Assembly: GCA_000995135.1 (NCBI GenBank)
Contig: LBWY01000006.1
Span: forward strand, 1-38,596
DNA from: Parcubacteria group bacterium GW2011_GWE2_39_37
GTDB lineage: Bacteria > Patescibacteriota > Patescibacteriia > Patescibacteriales > GWE2-39-37
Length of the DNA stretch: 38,596 nucleotides
Reading direction: 5' to 3'
Position numbers and translations under genes: made by a program
In this document: in pieces, positions 1 to 7,813 of the stretch
Numbering within the stretch: the stretch's first letter is position 1
Layout of the letters: each line of letters begins with the position of its first letter
Notes under the pieces: model-generated
Database searches by the model: none
What the model saw: only the letters and a program-made list of their open reading frames with translations
Told to the model about the DNA's origin: nothing

Positions 1-45
1 GCGAACTTGAAAAAATTCAGTCAGAATTCGAACGGAGGCCAAGGA

Positions 46-96
46 GAATGCGGCACTGTTTGACCCCGGGAGCACCCGGGGGAGTTTGCCGCATTC
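46..96. repeat. Nested inverted repeat (hairpin with inner G+C stem)
   Basis: GAATGCGGCA at 46-55 pairs with TGCCGCATTC at 87-96. Inside it, CCCCGGG and CCCGGGG flank a 4-base loop near 64-81, so the two stems form one long cruciform. There is no T-run after it, so it does not look like a simple terminator. It resembles the interspersed palindromic elements of CPR genomes. Confidence 0.55.
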
Positions 97-149
97 CCTG
101 TGGCTGGAGTGAAGAACTTCTGGTGAATTTTTTCTGTTCGATGTTTTTG

Positions 150-171
150 GTTACTTTTTCGAAAAAGTAAC
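150..171. repeat. 22-bp perfect palindrome
   Basis: GTTACTTTTT, then CG, then AAAAAGTAAC: the 22 bases equal their own reverse complement. A G+C-rich tract with CGCCGG and GGCGCC motifs follows directly (172-200). Together with the hairpin at 46-96 this is probably part of one compound interspersed repeat. Confidence 0.6.
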
Positions 172-263
172 CCCCGCCGGGTAGGCGCCGCCGGAGGCAA
201 GGGAGCAATGTTGTGTTATATTAATGGCTACTTTATTAGCTTAATTCGACGACTGATACACGA

Positions 264-290
264 TGGATTCCCGCCTTCGCGGGAATGACA
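264..290. repeat. TTCCCGC-CTTC-GCGGGAA hairpin repeat, copy 1
   Basis: A 7-bp perfect stem (268-274 with 279-285) with loop CTTC, flanked by TGGA before and TGACA after. A second copy is at 33477-33503 with a compensating base-pair change in the stem. Elements of this kind are familiar in intergenic DNA of several environmental bacterial groups; their function is unknown to me. Confidence 0.7.
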
Positions 291-301
291 GAAAGATTTA
301 T

Positions 302-1419
302 TTACAAACATTGGAAACGCAACCTAATGGAATATAACAATAGGGTTTTGATGAAGACTTGAGTGATAATGTAATAACCTTTGACCTCGGCGATGCCGAT
401 ACCGGCCTCGTCGTAATCCGGGGTAAGAATGTTTTGGCGATGGCCGGGGCTGTTCATCCATCCGGAAACGGCCTGCTTTTCCACTTCAAGGGAGCTGTTG
501 TAAAAAGTCTTGATAATATTTATTGAAGAAGAAAGATTTAACAGCTCTTTTCGGTTGCTAATTTCTTTAATTACCATTTGAATTTTTAATTGTTCGTCGG
601 TCGTGCTTTTCACTCTGGTTTGGAAACTGGAATTCAATTGGTTTAGCTGTTCTTGGCAATTCATCGAGGCAACATTGCCGGTGTATTCTGCTCCGCTGAT
701 ACCGGGGATTAAAGCAATGTTTTCTGCGCTGGCAGAAAAATAAAATCAATGCCTTCGTGGTGAATAAAAGGATAGCTACAAAGCTTGCTTTGATTGATCA
801 GCTCGGAATTCTGTCTGGCCTGGTCAATGCTGTGTTGTCTGGCTGAGACGGCAATTTCTTCATTCCATTTGAGCGGCTGTAATCCCCTGGAAGTTCGTTC
901 TTGGTTGATCAAGTCCGCAATGTTACGTTCCATCTGAGTGGATACGACCTGATTACTGCCGCCATAAATCGGCAGTTGAGCAAGGTTGTTTGAAGTAATG
1001 CCCAGTCCGAATCTGCGCATCAAAGCAAAAGCATCGGCAGGGCGGCCGAGGTAATGCATTTTTAGATCAAGCGGATTAACATAATACGCCTTACCCAGAT
1101 CTTCCGGTTTAAGTAAAATCTTTCCTGACAATCTGCTTGGTGCAGTGCCGGCAAAACTGTCGAAGTCTTTATTGGAAATACCCAGTCCGAGTTGATGCAT
1201 GATAGAAAAAGCATCGGAAGGTCGGCCAAGATAGTATCGTTGCAGATTGCTTGGGTTTACATACCAAGCCTCACCATGACTCTCGACATCAATCAAGATG
1301 CGACCGCGTAATTTGCTAGCCAAACTTTCTGCCATTAACAAAGTTTGTGGCCAGAGGGAAGTTAAGCTAAGTATAAAAAACAATATTAAAGATTTATTTT
1401 TCATTTTTACAATTTTCAT
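302..1419 (-). pseudogene. Secreted CAP-domain protein, broken by a frameshift
   Basis: The first part (709-1419) has a signal peptide (MKIVKMKNKSLILFFILSL), then two repeats of about 50 residues built on YVNP..YYLGRP.DAF...LGLGI, a pattern common in secreted CPR proteins. The N-terminal half of a CAP/SCP domain follows (DLINQERTSRGLQPLKWNEE). After HHEGIDF the frame is lost. The other frame continues at once with ASAENIA, the usual (G)ENIA motif of CAP domains, and reaches the C-terminal motif SGWMNSPGHRQNIL and stops at 302. One base lost or gained at the A-run 736-740 explains the break. Known CAP proteins are extracellular and of varied function. It could be a pseudogene, a slippery site or a sequencing error. 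Start chosen at the ATG before the signal peptide; 1404 is an alternative. Confidence 0.8.
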
Positions 1420-1561
1420 TAAACTGAGTTTATAGTAGTTAGAACTAGAAGTCAACTTTTAAATTAAAGAAAATTATTTCGCTTTAACATAAGTGAATAG
1501 AATTAAAGTAATCAAAGTAATTTTTTAATTTTTATTACTTATACAAAGGTGTTTTTACGCC

Positions 1562-1585
1562 CCCTCCTCTAAGTTTAGAGGAGGG
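1562..1585. repeat. CCCTCCTCTAA hairpin (intergenic element, left arm)
   Basis: CCCTCCTCTAA pairs with TTAGAGGAGGG with only a 2-4 base loop, followed by ACAGGGTGGATGAGG. It lies in the 288-base gap between the CAP gene and mgtA, together with a related hairpin at 1656-1679. No gene is visible in the gap. This form of hairpin is typical of interspersed repeats in CPR intergenic DNA. Confidence 0.6.
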
Positions 1586-1655
1586 ACAGGGTGGATGAGG
1601 AGGAATTTGATAAAGATTAATATATAAATTTAATCCCAATCAAACTCCATCCTTT

Positions 1656-1679
1656 CCTTCCTCTTATCCAAGAGGAAGG
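1656..1679. repeat. CCTTCCTCTT hairpin (intergenic element, right arm)
   Basis: CCTTCCTCTT, loop ATCC, AAGAGGAAGG: a 10-bp perfect stem. It is preceded by ACTCCATCC, which mirrors GGTGGATGAGG after the hairpin at 1562-1585, so the two seem to be halves of one inverted, diverged element. There is no clear T-run on the minus strand to make it the end signal of another gene. Confidence 0.55.
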
Positions 1680-1743
1680 GACAAGTTGGCAAGTTTAATA
1701 AAAAAATTACTTATTCCAGCCCGTGGCGTCAGCTTACTTTAAA

Positions 1744-4212
1744 TTAAAGCGAAGTTTTTTTGTAGAGGTGTTTGTAAAAAAATTGTTTTACGATTTCTAC
1801 CAGCACCAGGTAAATAGCGACCAATCCAAAAATAACGAAGATTATTTTCCAAGGGAGTGGCGTGAAGCCGAAGACATTGCCAAGGAAAGTTTGGATGAGA
1901 ATCAGTCCTAGAGTGATAACGGCAACAGTAGAAAATAGCAGGTATTTGCTAGGAGAGGATTGTAGAAACGGAATCTTTCTGGTGCGGATAATATAGATAA
2001 CCAAAGTTTGTGTAGCTAATGATTCAATAAACCAGCCGGTTTGGAAGGCCGAGCTAGATAAACCAAAAAAAGCGAAGAGCAGATAAAAAGTCAGAAAATC
2101 AAACAAGGAGCTGATCGGTCCAAAGATCAACATAAAATTTTTGATGAACTTGATATCCCAGTGCTTCGGTTTTTTTAGATATTCATCATCCACCTTGTCC
2201 AGGGGGATAGCAACTTGTGACATGTCATAAAGAAAATTGTTTACCAGAATCTGCCCTGGCAGCATCGGGAAAAAAGGCAGGTAGATTGCGGCGCCGATCA
2301 TACTGAACATATTGCCGAAATTGGAGGACAAGCCCATCATTAAATATTTCATCGTATTGCCAAAACTTTTTCTGCCCTCGATTACGCCATCCATCAACTC
2401 TTTCAGGCCTTTTTTCATCAAGATGATATCAGCTGTTTCCTTGGCCACCTCGACTGCATTTTCAACCGAGATGCCGACATCGGCGCTCTTTAAAGAAGGG
2501 GCGTCATTGATGCCATCTCCTAAATAGCCGACTACATTTCCGGCTTTTCTAAGAGCGATTATTATGCGCTCTTTTTGGATGGGAGACAGCCGAGCCAGAA
2601 TAGTGGCGTTAGCAACTTTAATCGCCAAGCTGTTGTCGTTCATCTTGTTGATGTCGATCTCGTCACCTGAAATTATGCCCTTGATCGGCAGACCCAGATC
2701 TTCGCAAATTTTTTTGGTGACCAAGGCGCAATCGCCGGTTAGGATTTTAATTTCCACGCCATGTTTTTCCATGAAGATCAGGGTTTCTTTGGCGCTTTGT
2801 TTCGGCGGATCCATAAAAGCTATAAAGCCGGCTAGAGACATTTCACTTTCTTCTGTGTGGTGGTAGGTAGTTTCTTTATCCGCCACGTCTTTGAAAGCCA
2901 CCGCCAAGACTCGATAACCTTGATTGCTTAAATCTTCATAAACTTGATTGAAATTTTTTAAAAGCGCGGGAGTTATTTTCGTAGCTCCATTTTTATCGAG
3001 ATAAGAAGTGCAGATTTTAAAGATCTCTTCCGGCGCGCCTTTGGCGGACATCACTCGGTTGCCATTTTCTTCATAGATAATAGAAGAGCGTTTGCGGGTG
3101 AAGTCATATGGTATTTCGTCAATCTTTTTTAAATTGCCGATGTTGATTTTTTTAAAATCCAGCAATGCTTTGTCGAGTAAACTTTTTATGCCGGTTTCAA
3201 AGGTGCCGTTGATATAGGCGAGGCGCAAGACCGCCTCATCCTGCTGTCCTTGCACATCAACATATTTAACTACGGTGATCCTATCTTCGGTCAGCGTGCC
3301 AGTCTTGTCAGTACAGAGGATATCCATGCTGCCAAAGTCCGGGATGGCATTCAATCTTTTGACCAGCACGCCCTTTTTTGCCATTCTCACTGATCCCTTG
3401 GACATGTTGACGCTTAGGATCATCGGTAGCAGTTCGGGGGCGATGCCAACGGCAATGGCAATGGAGAAAATCAAGGACTCGATTATGTCTTTTTTGTAAA
3501 AGGCATTGATCAAAAACACTAACAGCACAACACCGACAATCGCCTTGATTATCAGATAGCCAAAACTTTTTATACCAATTTCGAAAGCGCTCGATTCCTC
3601 CTCGGTGGCAAGCGTCTTGGCGATCTGGCCATACTCTGTATTACTACCAGTGTTTACCACCAGAAATCTGGCGAAGCCGGAGACAACATTAGTACCTGAA
3701 TATATTATACTGTTGGTTATATCGCCTTCCGGGCTTTTTTTGTTGGGGAAACTTTCCCCGGTTAGAATCGATTCATTAACAAAAAAATCATCAGCTTGAA
3801 TCAAGCGTCCATCTGCCGGCACCTTGTCACCAGCGGACAGGGAGATGATGTCGCCGGGCACCACGTCTTTGGCCAGAATTTCAATCAGCTTTCCATCTCT
3901 TAAGGCCGTAGTCTTGGTAGCTAATTTTTTAGCGATTTCCAAAGCGGATTTGCTTGATTTATGCTCTTGGTAAAAATTAAGTATGACGCTTAATAGCACC
4001 ATAGTAATAATGATTATTGCGCCGCGGTTTTCTCCGGTAATGCCAGAAATTACAGCAGCAACTATCAATATTAATACCAATGGATCTTTGAAATAAGAAA
4101 GAAATTTCAGTAAGGGAGAAATTCTTTTCTTTTGGGCTATCTCGTTATGGCCATAAAACTTCAGTCGTTTTTCAACCTCAGCCTTTTCAAGACCATTGCG
4201 GCTACTAGACAA
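1744..4212 (-). CDS. mgtA: MgtA-type P-type ATPase (Mg2+ import)
   Basis: A P-type ATPase of 822 residues. It has the actuator motif TGES at 151-154, the transmembrane motif APELLPM near 258-264 and the phosphorylation site DKTGT with Asp302. A hinge GDGINDAPSLK follows, then several C-terminal membrane helices. The stretch VNMSKGSVRMAKKGVLVKRL before the DKTGT is characteristic of the MgtA/MgtB magnesium group, which brings Mg2+ into the cell driven by ATP. The start codon is TTG at 4212, an in-frame stop lies just upstream, and the protein begins inside the usual cation-ATPase N-terminal domain (SSRNGLEKAEVEKRL). It therefore lacks the first residues seen in relatives (E. coli MgtA is near 898 residues). 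It stands alone on the minus strand. Family is sure; the exact ion is inferred. Confidence 0.9.
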   Translation of the reverse strand: MSSSRNGLEKAEVEKRLKFYGHNEIAQKKRISPLLKFLSYFKDPLVLILIVAAVISGITGENRGAIIIITMVLLSVILNFYQEHKSSKSALEIAKKLATKTTALRDGKLIEILAKDVVPGDIISLSAGDKVPADGRLIQADDFFVNESILTGESFPNKKSPEGDITNSIIYSGTNVVSGFARFLVVNTGSNTEYGQIAKTLATEEESSAFEIGIKSFGYLIIKAIVGVVLLVFLINAFYKKDIIESLIFSIAIAVGIAPELLPMILSVNMSKGSVRMAKKGVLVKRLNAIPDFGSMDILCTDKTGTLTEDRITVVKYVDVQGQQDEAVLRLAYINGTFETGIKSLLDKALLDFKKINIGNLKKIDEIPYDFTRKRSSIIYEENGNRVMSAKGAPEEIFKICTSYLDKNGATKITPALLKNFNQVYEDLSNQGYRVLAVAFKDVADKETTYHHTEESEMSLAGFIAFMDPPKQSAKETLIFMEKHGVEIKILTGDCALVTKKICEDLGLPIKGIISGDEIDINKMNDNSLAIKVANATILARLSPIQKERIIIALRKAGNVVGYLGDGINDAPSLKSADVGISVENAVEVAKETADIILMKKGLKELMDGVIEGRKSFGNTMKYLMMGLSSNFGNMFSMIGAAIYLPFFPMLPGQILVNNFLYDMSQVAIPLDKVDDEYLKKPKHWDIKFIKNFMLIFGPISSLFDFLTFYLLFAFFGLSSSAFQTGWFIESLATQTLVIYIIRTRKIPFLQSSPSKYLLFSTVAVITLGLILIQTFLGNVFGFTPLPWKIIFVIFGLVAIYLVLVEIVKQFFYKHLYKKTSL

Positions 4213-4351
4213 TAATATTTAAAATAATAAGACTTTAATAAAACTGTCATAAGATTAATTATAGACTTTTTTTGCTTATCTGAGAAGAAAAGCTTCATCA
4301 TGAATTTTTAAACTATCCATGCTACAATAAGGAATGAATAAAGCAGTATTT

Positions 4352-4912
4352 ATGAACAAAAAATTAATTCACAATAACCGAGAAATCACTTACCGATTGA
4401 ATAAAAGCCGGCGGGCAAAGCGGTTGACCTTGTCGGTACGTTGCAATTCCGAAGTGGTTCTTACCTTGCCTTACCGCTTTACGGAAAACTTGGCCGAAAA
4501 TTTTTTGAAAGAAAAATTCGATTGGATCTTGAAACAGCTCCAGCATTATAAAAAAGATAACAGGCTTGAGATCGGTAGCGGACTTTTTGGCTACCGGAAA
4601 CACAAAGAGCTGGCCAGAGCAATCATTCATAATAAGTTGACTGTTTTTAATAACTATTATAATTTTATCTACAAAAGAGTGGCGGTTAAAAATCAGAAAC
4701 GCTGCTGGGGTAGCTGCTCCAATGACAAGAATCTGAATTTCAATTATCGGTTGGCTTTATTGCCGGAGCCTTTATGCGATTACGTAATCGTCCATGAATT
4801 ATGTCATTTGCGGGAACTGAATCACGGCAAGAATTTTTGGGCGGAAGTAGCCAGGACGATTCCCGATTACCAGCTGAGAAAAAAAGAATTAAGAAAATAT
4901 ACTATTAAATAA
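4352..4912 (+). CDS. YgjP-type (DUF45) zinc metallopeptidase-like protein
   Basis: A 186-residue protein with the zinc motif HELCH at 148-152, then a third ligand His158 in LNHGKNFW, and the conserved RCWGSCS before it. This is the pattern of the YgjP/M48-like family often encoded near restriction or housekeeping genes. The substrate is unknown. The N-terminal half is basic (SRRAKRLTLSV), also typical. An upstream ATG at 4334 would add six residues, but its AAGGA sits directly against the start codon and a TACAAT box lies only five bases before it, so I prefer 4352. Divergent from mgtA. Confidence 0.85.
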   Translation: MNKKLIHNNREITYRLNKSRRAKRLTLSVRCNSEVVLTLPYRFTENLAENFLKEKFDWILKQLQHYKKDNRLEIGSGLFGYRKHKELARAIIHNKLTVFNNYYNFIYKRVAVKNQKRCWGSCSNDKNLNFNYRLALLPEPLCDYVIVHELCHLRELNHGKNFWAEVARTIPDYQLRKKELRKYTIK

Positions 4913-4918
4913 ATATAG

Positions 4919-5084
4919 TGCGAATCTGCGAATTTATGCGAATGCTGCAAATTGGTGCAGTGTTGAATATTATTCGCATGTGTCAAATTTGCTTTACGGT
5001 TTTACGAGCTAAAAAACACTTAATCGCATATTCCCCATTTGCCTGCCTGCCGGTAGGCAGGTAGCGGGCTTTCGCGAAGCGAAA
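4919..5084. repeat. Intergenic repeat cluster: TGCGAAT repeats and two hairpins
   Basis: TGCGAAT occurs at 4919, 4927 and 4937, with the inverse ATTCGCA at 4972-4978. A hairpin CCTGCCT/AGGCAGG follows (5042-5061), then a hairpin TTTCGC-GAA-GCGAAA (5070-5084) ending eight bases before the dedA start codon. These are common motifs of CPR intergenic repeats. The last hairpin would lie in the leader of dedA and could affect its translation. Confidence 0.5.
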
Positions 5085-5091
5085 TAACAAT

Positions 5092-5739
5092 ATGATTGAA
5101 AAAATTATTGGTTTGATAATATTTTTTGTGACGGCGACTATTTCCAAATACGGCAGTTTGGCAGTTATGGTTTTGATGGCATTGGAATCAGCAAACATCC
5201 CTATTCCCTCGGAGGTGATTTTGACCTATGGCGGCTTTTTGGTTGCTCAAGGTAAATTGAATTTTCATCTGGTGGCCTTTGCTGGTGCATTCGGTTGCCT
5301 CTTAGGGTCGATCGTTTCCTATTATATCGGTCTTAAACTGGGCCGACCCTTTCTATGGCGCTATGGTAAATGGCTTTTGGTTTCGCAAAAGGATATTCTA
5401 AGAGCGGAAAAATTTTTGGAAAAATATGGTGAGCTGACTTATTTCGTCTCACGGCTTTTGCCGGTGGTTCGGACCTTTATTTCTTTAGTGATCGGCATCT
5501 CCAAGGGTAGTTTTATCAAATCAAATCTCTATGGTTTCTTGGCTTCCTGGATTTGGAGTTATGTTCTGGTTTATGTGGGGGTGAAGCTTGGAGCAAATTG
5601 GGAAATCATCCGTCCCTGGTGGGACAAGTTCAGTTATTTGATCGTCGCTATTATAATCGGGGGCATAGTCTGGCATGTGGTGCGAGTATTCCGGGACAGC
5701 AAGTTGACGACAGAAGACTTGATAATTGACAAGGCTTAA
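5092..5739 (+). CDS. DedA family membrane protein
   Basis: A 215-residue integral membrane protein of the DedA/SNARE-associated (VTT) family. It shows the signature ESANIPIPSEVIL at about 29-41, the small-residue stretch AGAFGCLLGSIVSYYIG in the next helix, the re-entrant loop motif FVSRLLPVVRTF and a final hydrophobic helix. Members are thought to move phospholipids or undecaprenyl phosphate across the membrane; here this is family knowledge, not proof. There is no clear Shine-Dalgarno before the ATG, and repeat hairpins fill the leader. A promoter for the next gene overlaps the 3' end. Confidence 0.9.
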   Translation: MIEKIIGLIIFFVTATISKYGSLAVMVLMALESANIPIPSEVILTYGGFLVAQGKLNFHLVAFAGAFGCLLGSIVSYYIGLKLGRPFLWRYGKWLLVSQKDILRAEKFLEKYGELTYFVSRLLPVVRTFISLVIGISKGSFIKSNLYGFLASWIWSYVLVYVGVKLGANWEIIRPWWDKFSYLIVAIIIGGIVWHVVRVFRDSKLTTEDLIIDKA

Positions 5740-5753
5740 GAAAAAGTTAATAT
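5726..5753 (+). promoter_or_regulatory. Candidate sigma-70-type promoter for the 69-aa gene
   Basis: TTGACA at 5726-5731, a 16-base spacer, and TAATAT at 5748-5753. It overlaps the end of dedA and points to the small gene at 5803. Confidence 0.5.
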
Positions 5754-5802
5754 CTTTTATTCTAAATATATAAAAATGTTTTTTTAAAAAATGGAGGTTG
5801 CG

Positions 5803-6012
5803 ATGCGAAATTGCGATAGTATCATTTTTATTTCCTGGCCGCGCAGTGATGAAGAACCAGGATTAATGTTGATCATTTTTCCTTCTTTTAAGGGCCATGG
5901 CTTATTGACTATTGTTTTGCCCAAAAGAGAAAGCCTGAACAAGCTTCTTGGGATAATCAAGCAGCTTAGTGAAATAACAGCTGCAGATAATTATCACTAC
6001 AAAGAAGTATAG
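5803..6012 (+). CDS. Hypothetical 69-aa protein
   Basis: A small protein (MRNCDSIIFISWPRSDEE to KEV), unknown to me. It has a hydrophobic core (GLLTIVLP, LMLIIFPSF) and a charged C-terminal third, which could be a small alpha/beta fold. The ATG at 5803 is chosen because GGAGG at 5793-5797 lies five bases before it; the ATG at 5791 overlaps that site. It has its own promoter-like sequence and a strong terminator, so it is a single-gene unit. No conserved motif is visible. Confidence 0.65.
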   Translation: MRNCDSIIFISWPRSDEEPGLMLIIFPSFKGHGLLTIVLPKRESLNKLLGIIKQLSEITAADNYHYKEV

Positions 6013-6018
6013 CTATCG

Positions 6019-6043
6019 AGCGACTTGCAAAGGTCGCTTTTTT
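6019..6043 (+). terminator. Rho-independent terminator
   Basis: AGCGAC (6019-6024) pairs with GTCGCT (6033-6038), followed by a T-run, seven bases after the stop codon of the 69-aa gene. Confidence 0.8.
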
Positions 6044-6055
6044 ATTAAATAGGTT

Positions 6056-6697
6056 TTAGAATTGATTATAGAAAGTATCGAAAATCAATTTAACATTTTT
6101 CTGATCCACGTAGATTATTACTTCGGTAAAAGTGGAGGTGATCTCACGAATGCTGACGCCCTGTAGAAAGACTTGCTGTAATAAATAATAGAGGAGCCCC
6201 GGAGTGTCGTAATATTTCTTTTCGAATTTAATGCATACCGCCCCAAGATTGCGAGCAACATTGATGGGCTGGTCTTTGATTTGTTTTTTTACGATCGCTT
6301 CCGACTCGTCATTAATTATTATGGTTAACTCGTTTGTGCCCTGAGTCAGGGCGATGTAGCCGTTATTTTTTTGGATTTCATTGTATATCTGATCGATTTT
6401 ATTGACCACTTCTTGAGTGCGAGAGTAGGTTAGAGTAATCAGGCGGGAATAGATGGTTAGGTTCTTGATTTTGTAATGCTCCATTTTAAGGATTTTTTTT
6501 GCCTTCTCTTTTTGCAGGCGGGATAGCGCCATCACCAGAGCCGAAGAGCTTTTCAGGTCCTTTTTTGTTTTGATCTGGACGAGAGGGCGGATAAAATTTG
6601 CAAGCTGGGTCAGGTTAAAAAGATGATGATAGAAGCCGAACTGGATAAAGGTGTTGTTGTTGATGGTTTCCAAAAGTGAATCAGATATCTTTTTCAT
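6056..6697 (-). CDS. ACT-domain protein, probably regulatory
   Basis: 213 residues. The N-terminal half is basic and helical. The second half resembles two ACT-type repeats such as those at the C-terminus of aspartate kinase: one around YIALTQGTNELTIIIND, and one GLLYYLLQQVFLQGVSIREITSTFTEVIIYVD. There is no kinase domain. ACT domains usually bind amino acids, so a sensor or regulator role is likely. It is divergent from dapA, with which it shares the intergenic space, and aspartate-kinase-like ACT repeats beside a lysine-pathway gene suggest a link. This is inference only. Confidence 0.7.
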   Translation of the reverse strand: MKKISDSLLETINNNTFIQFGFYHHLFNLTQLANFIRPLVQIKTKKDLKSSSALVMALSRLQKEKAKKILKMEHYKIKNLTIYSRLITLTYSRTQEVVNKIDQIYNEIQKNNGYIALTQGTNELTIIINDESEAIVKKQIKDQPINVARNLGAVCIKFEKKYYDTPGLLYYLLQQVFLQGVSIREITSTFTEVIIYVDQKNVKLIFDTFYNQF

Positions 6698-6847
6698 ATG
6701 TTATATTTATAACAAAAATATATATTTTTGTATTATTTATATTTTTAATGTACTCTTTTCTTGGTATTTAGTAAAGTAGAATGGAGACTGGCGCAGATAA
6801 CCGTCTATCGCATTTTGTGCGGTAATGACGAATTCCAGGGAGGATTT

Positions 6848-7735
6848 ATGTACGGTTTAACAGGAAGTATCGTTGCAATTGTAACGCCGTTCAGGAGTGG
6901 AAAGGTTGATTACCACAAACTGCGTGAACTGGTGGAGTTTCAGCTTGAAAACGGCACTGACGGAATCGTTGCCTGTGGCACCACAGGGGAGGCATCAACG
7001 CTCATTTTTGAAGAGCACCTACGTGTGATCAAGGTGATCATCGAGCAGACTCGGAGAAGGGTTCCTGTAATAGCCGGCACTGGTGCCAATTCAACTTCTG
7101 AGGCGATCGAATTGACCAGGGAAGCAAAAGTTGCCGGTGCCGATGGGGCTTTGCTGGTCACCCCCTACTACAACAAGCCGACCCAGGAAGGGCTTTATCG
7201 TCACTACATGGCGATCGCCGATGCCGTGGCCCTGCCCCAGATTCTTTACAATGTTCCGGGACGAACAGGCGTTAATCTGTTGCCGGAAACCGTGGCTCGA
7301 CTGGCGTATCACAAGCAAATAATCGCCATTAAAGAGGCGACCGGTTCGCTTCAGCAGGCCTCAGAGGTATTGGCCCTTTGCGGTGAAAAGCTTGATGTTT
7401 ACTCCGGCGATGACTTTATCACCTTCCCGATGATGGCCTGCGGTGCCAAAGGAGTGATTTCGGTCCTAGCCAACATTATGCCGAGAGAGGTAGGCGACCT
7501 AACCGACGCCTTCTTTGCCGGCGATCTGGAGAAAGCGCGCCAGCTTCACCTCCATCTTCTCAAAATTGCCAACGCCATGTTCATCGAGAGCAACCCCGGC
7601 CCGGTTAAGACCGCTCTCAACCTGATGGGCAAGTGCTCCGGCGATCTGCGTCTGCCGCTTTGCGAGATGAGCAAAGCGAACCAGGTGAAATTGGCCAACA
7701 TCATGAGGGATTACCGGCTCATCGAGGAAAAATAG
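6848..7735 (+). CDS. dapA: 4-hydroxy-tetrahydrodipicolinate synthase (DapA)
   Basis: 295 residues, close to the usual 292. DapA condenses pyruvate with aspartate semialdehyde in the lysine/diaminopimelate pathway, in the cytoplasm. Key residues are all present with a shift of one from the E. coli numbers: Thr45-Thr46 (CGTTGEAS), Tyr107, Tyr134 (ILYNVPGRTG), Arg139 and the Schiff-base Lys162 (AIKEATGS). The start at 6848 is supported by GGGAGG at 6838-6843. No other lysine gene is seen in the window. The gene looks clearly richer in G+C than its neighbours and resembles proteobacterial or Firmicutes forms, so it may be acquired. A related aldolase (such as an N-acetylneuraminate lyase-like enzyme) is possible but less likely given the residues. 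Confidence 0.92.
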   Translation: MYGLTGSIVAIVTPFRSGKVDYHKLRELVEFQLENGTDGIVACGTTGEASTLIFEEHLRVIKVIIEQTRRRVPVIAGTGANSTSEAIELTREAKVAGADGALLVTPYYNKPTQEGLYRHYMAIADAVALPQILYNVPGRTGVNLLPETVARLAYHKQIIAIKEATGSLQQASEVLALCGEKLDVYSGDDFITFPMMACGAKGVISVLANIMPREVGDLTDAFFAGDLEKARQLHLHLLKIANAMFIESNPGPVKTALNLMGKCSGDLRLPLCEMSKANQVKLANIMRDYRLIEEK

Positions 7736-7752
7736 CTCAGGCCAAAAATAAC

Positions 7753-7782
7753 AACCACAGGTTTTGAATCTGTGGTTTTTTT
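7753..7782 (+). terminator. Rho-independent terminator after dapA
   Basis: AACCACAG (7753-7760) pairs with CTGTGGTT (7770-7777), then a run of T. It lies 18 bases after the dapA stop. Confidence 0.85.
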
Positions 7783-7813
7783 ATTCGATAATATTTTAAA
7801 AAATTTGTAATTT

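Larger units (their letters stand above)
3..173 (+). other. Open frame entering from the left edge, read through repeat DNA
   Basis: An open frame runs in from before the window and stops with TAA at 171-173. Its start is rich in charged residues (ELEKIQSEFERRPRR) and then passes through the inverted repeats at 46-96 and 150-171, ending in FLVTFSKK, which is encoded by the palindrome. It may be the 3' end of a gene extended through an intergenic repeat, or no gene at all. I do not recognise a family. The rest of 1-301 holds only repeats and no other supportable gene. Confidence 0.2.
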
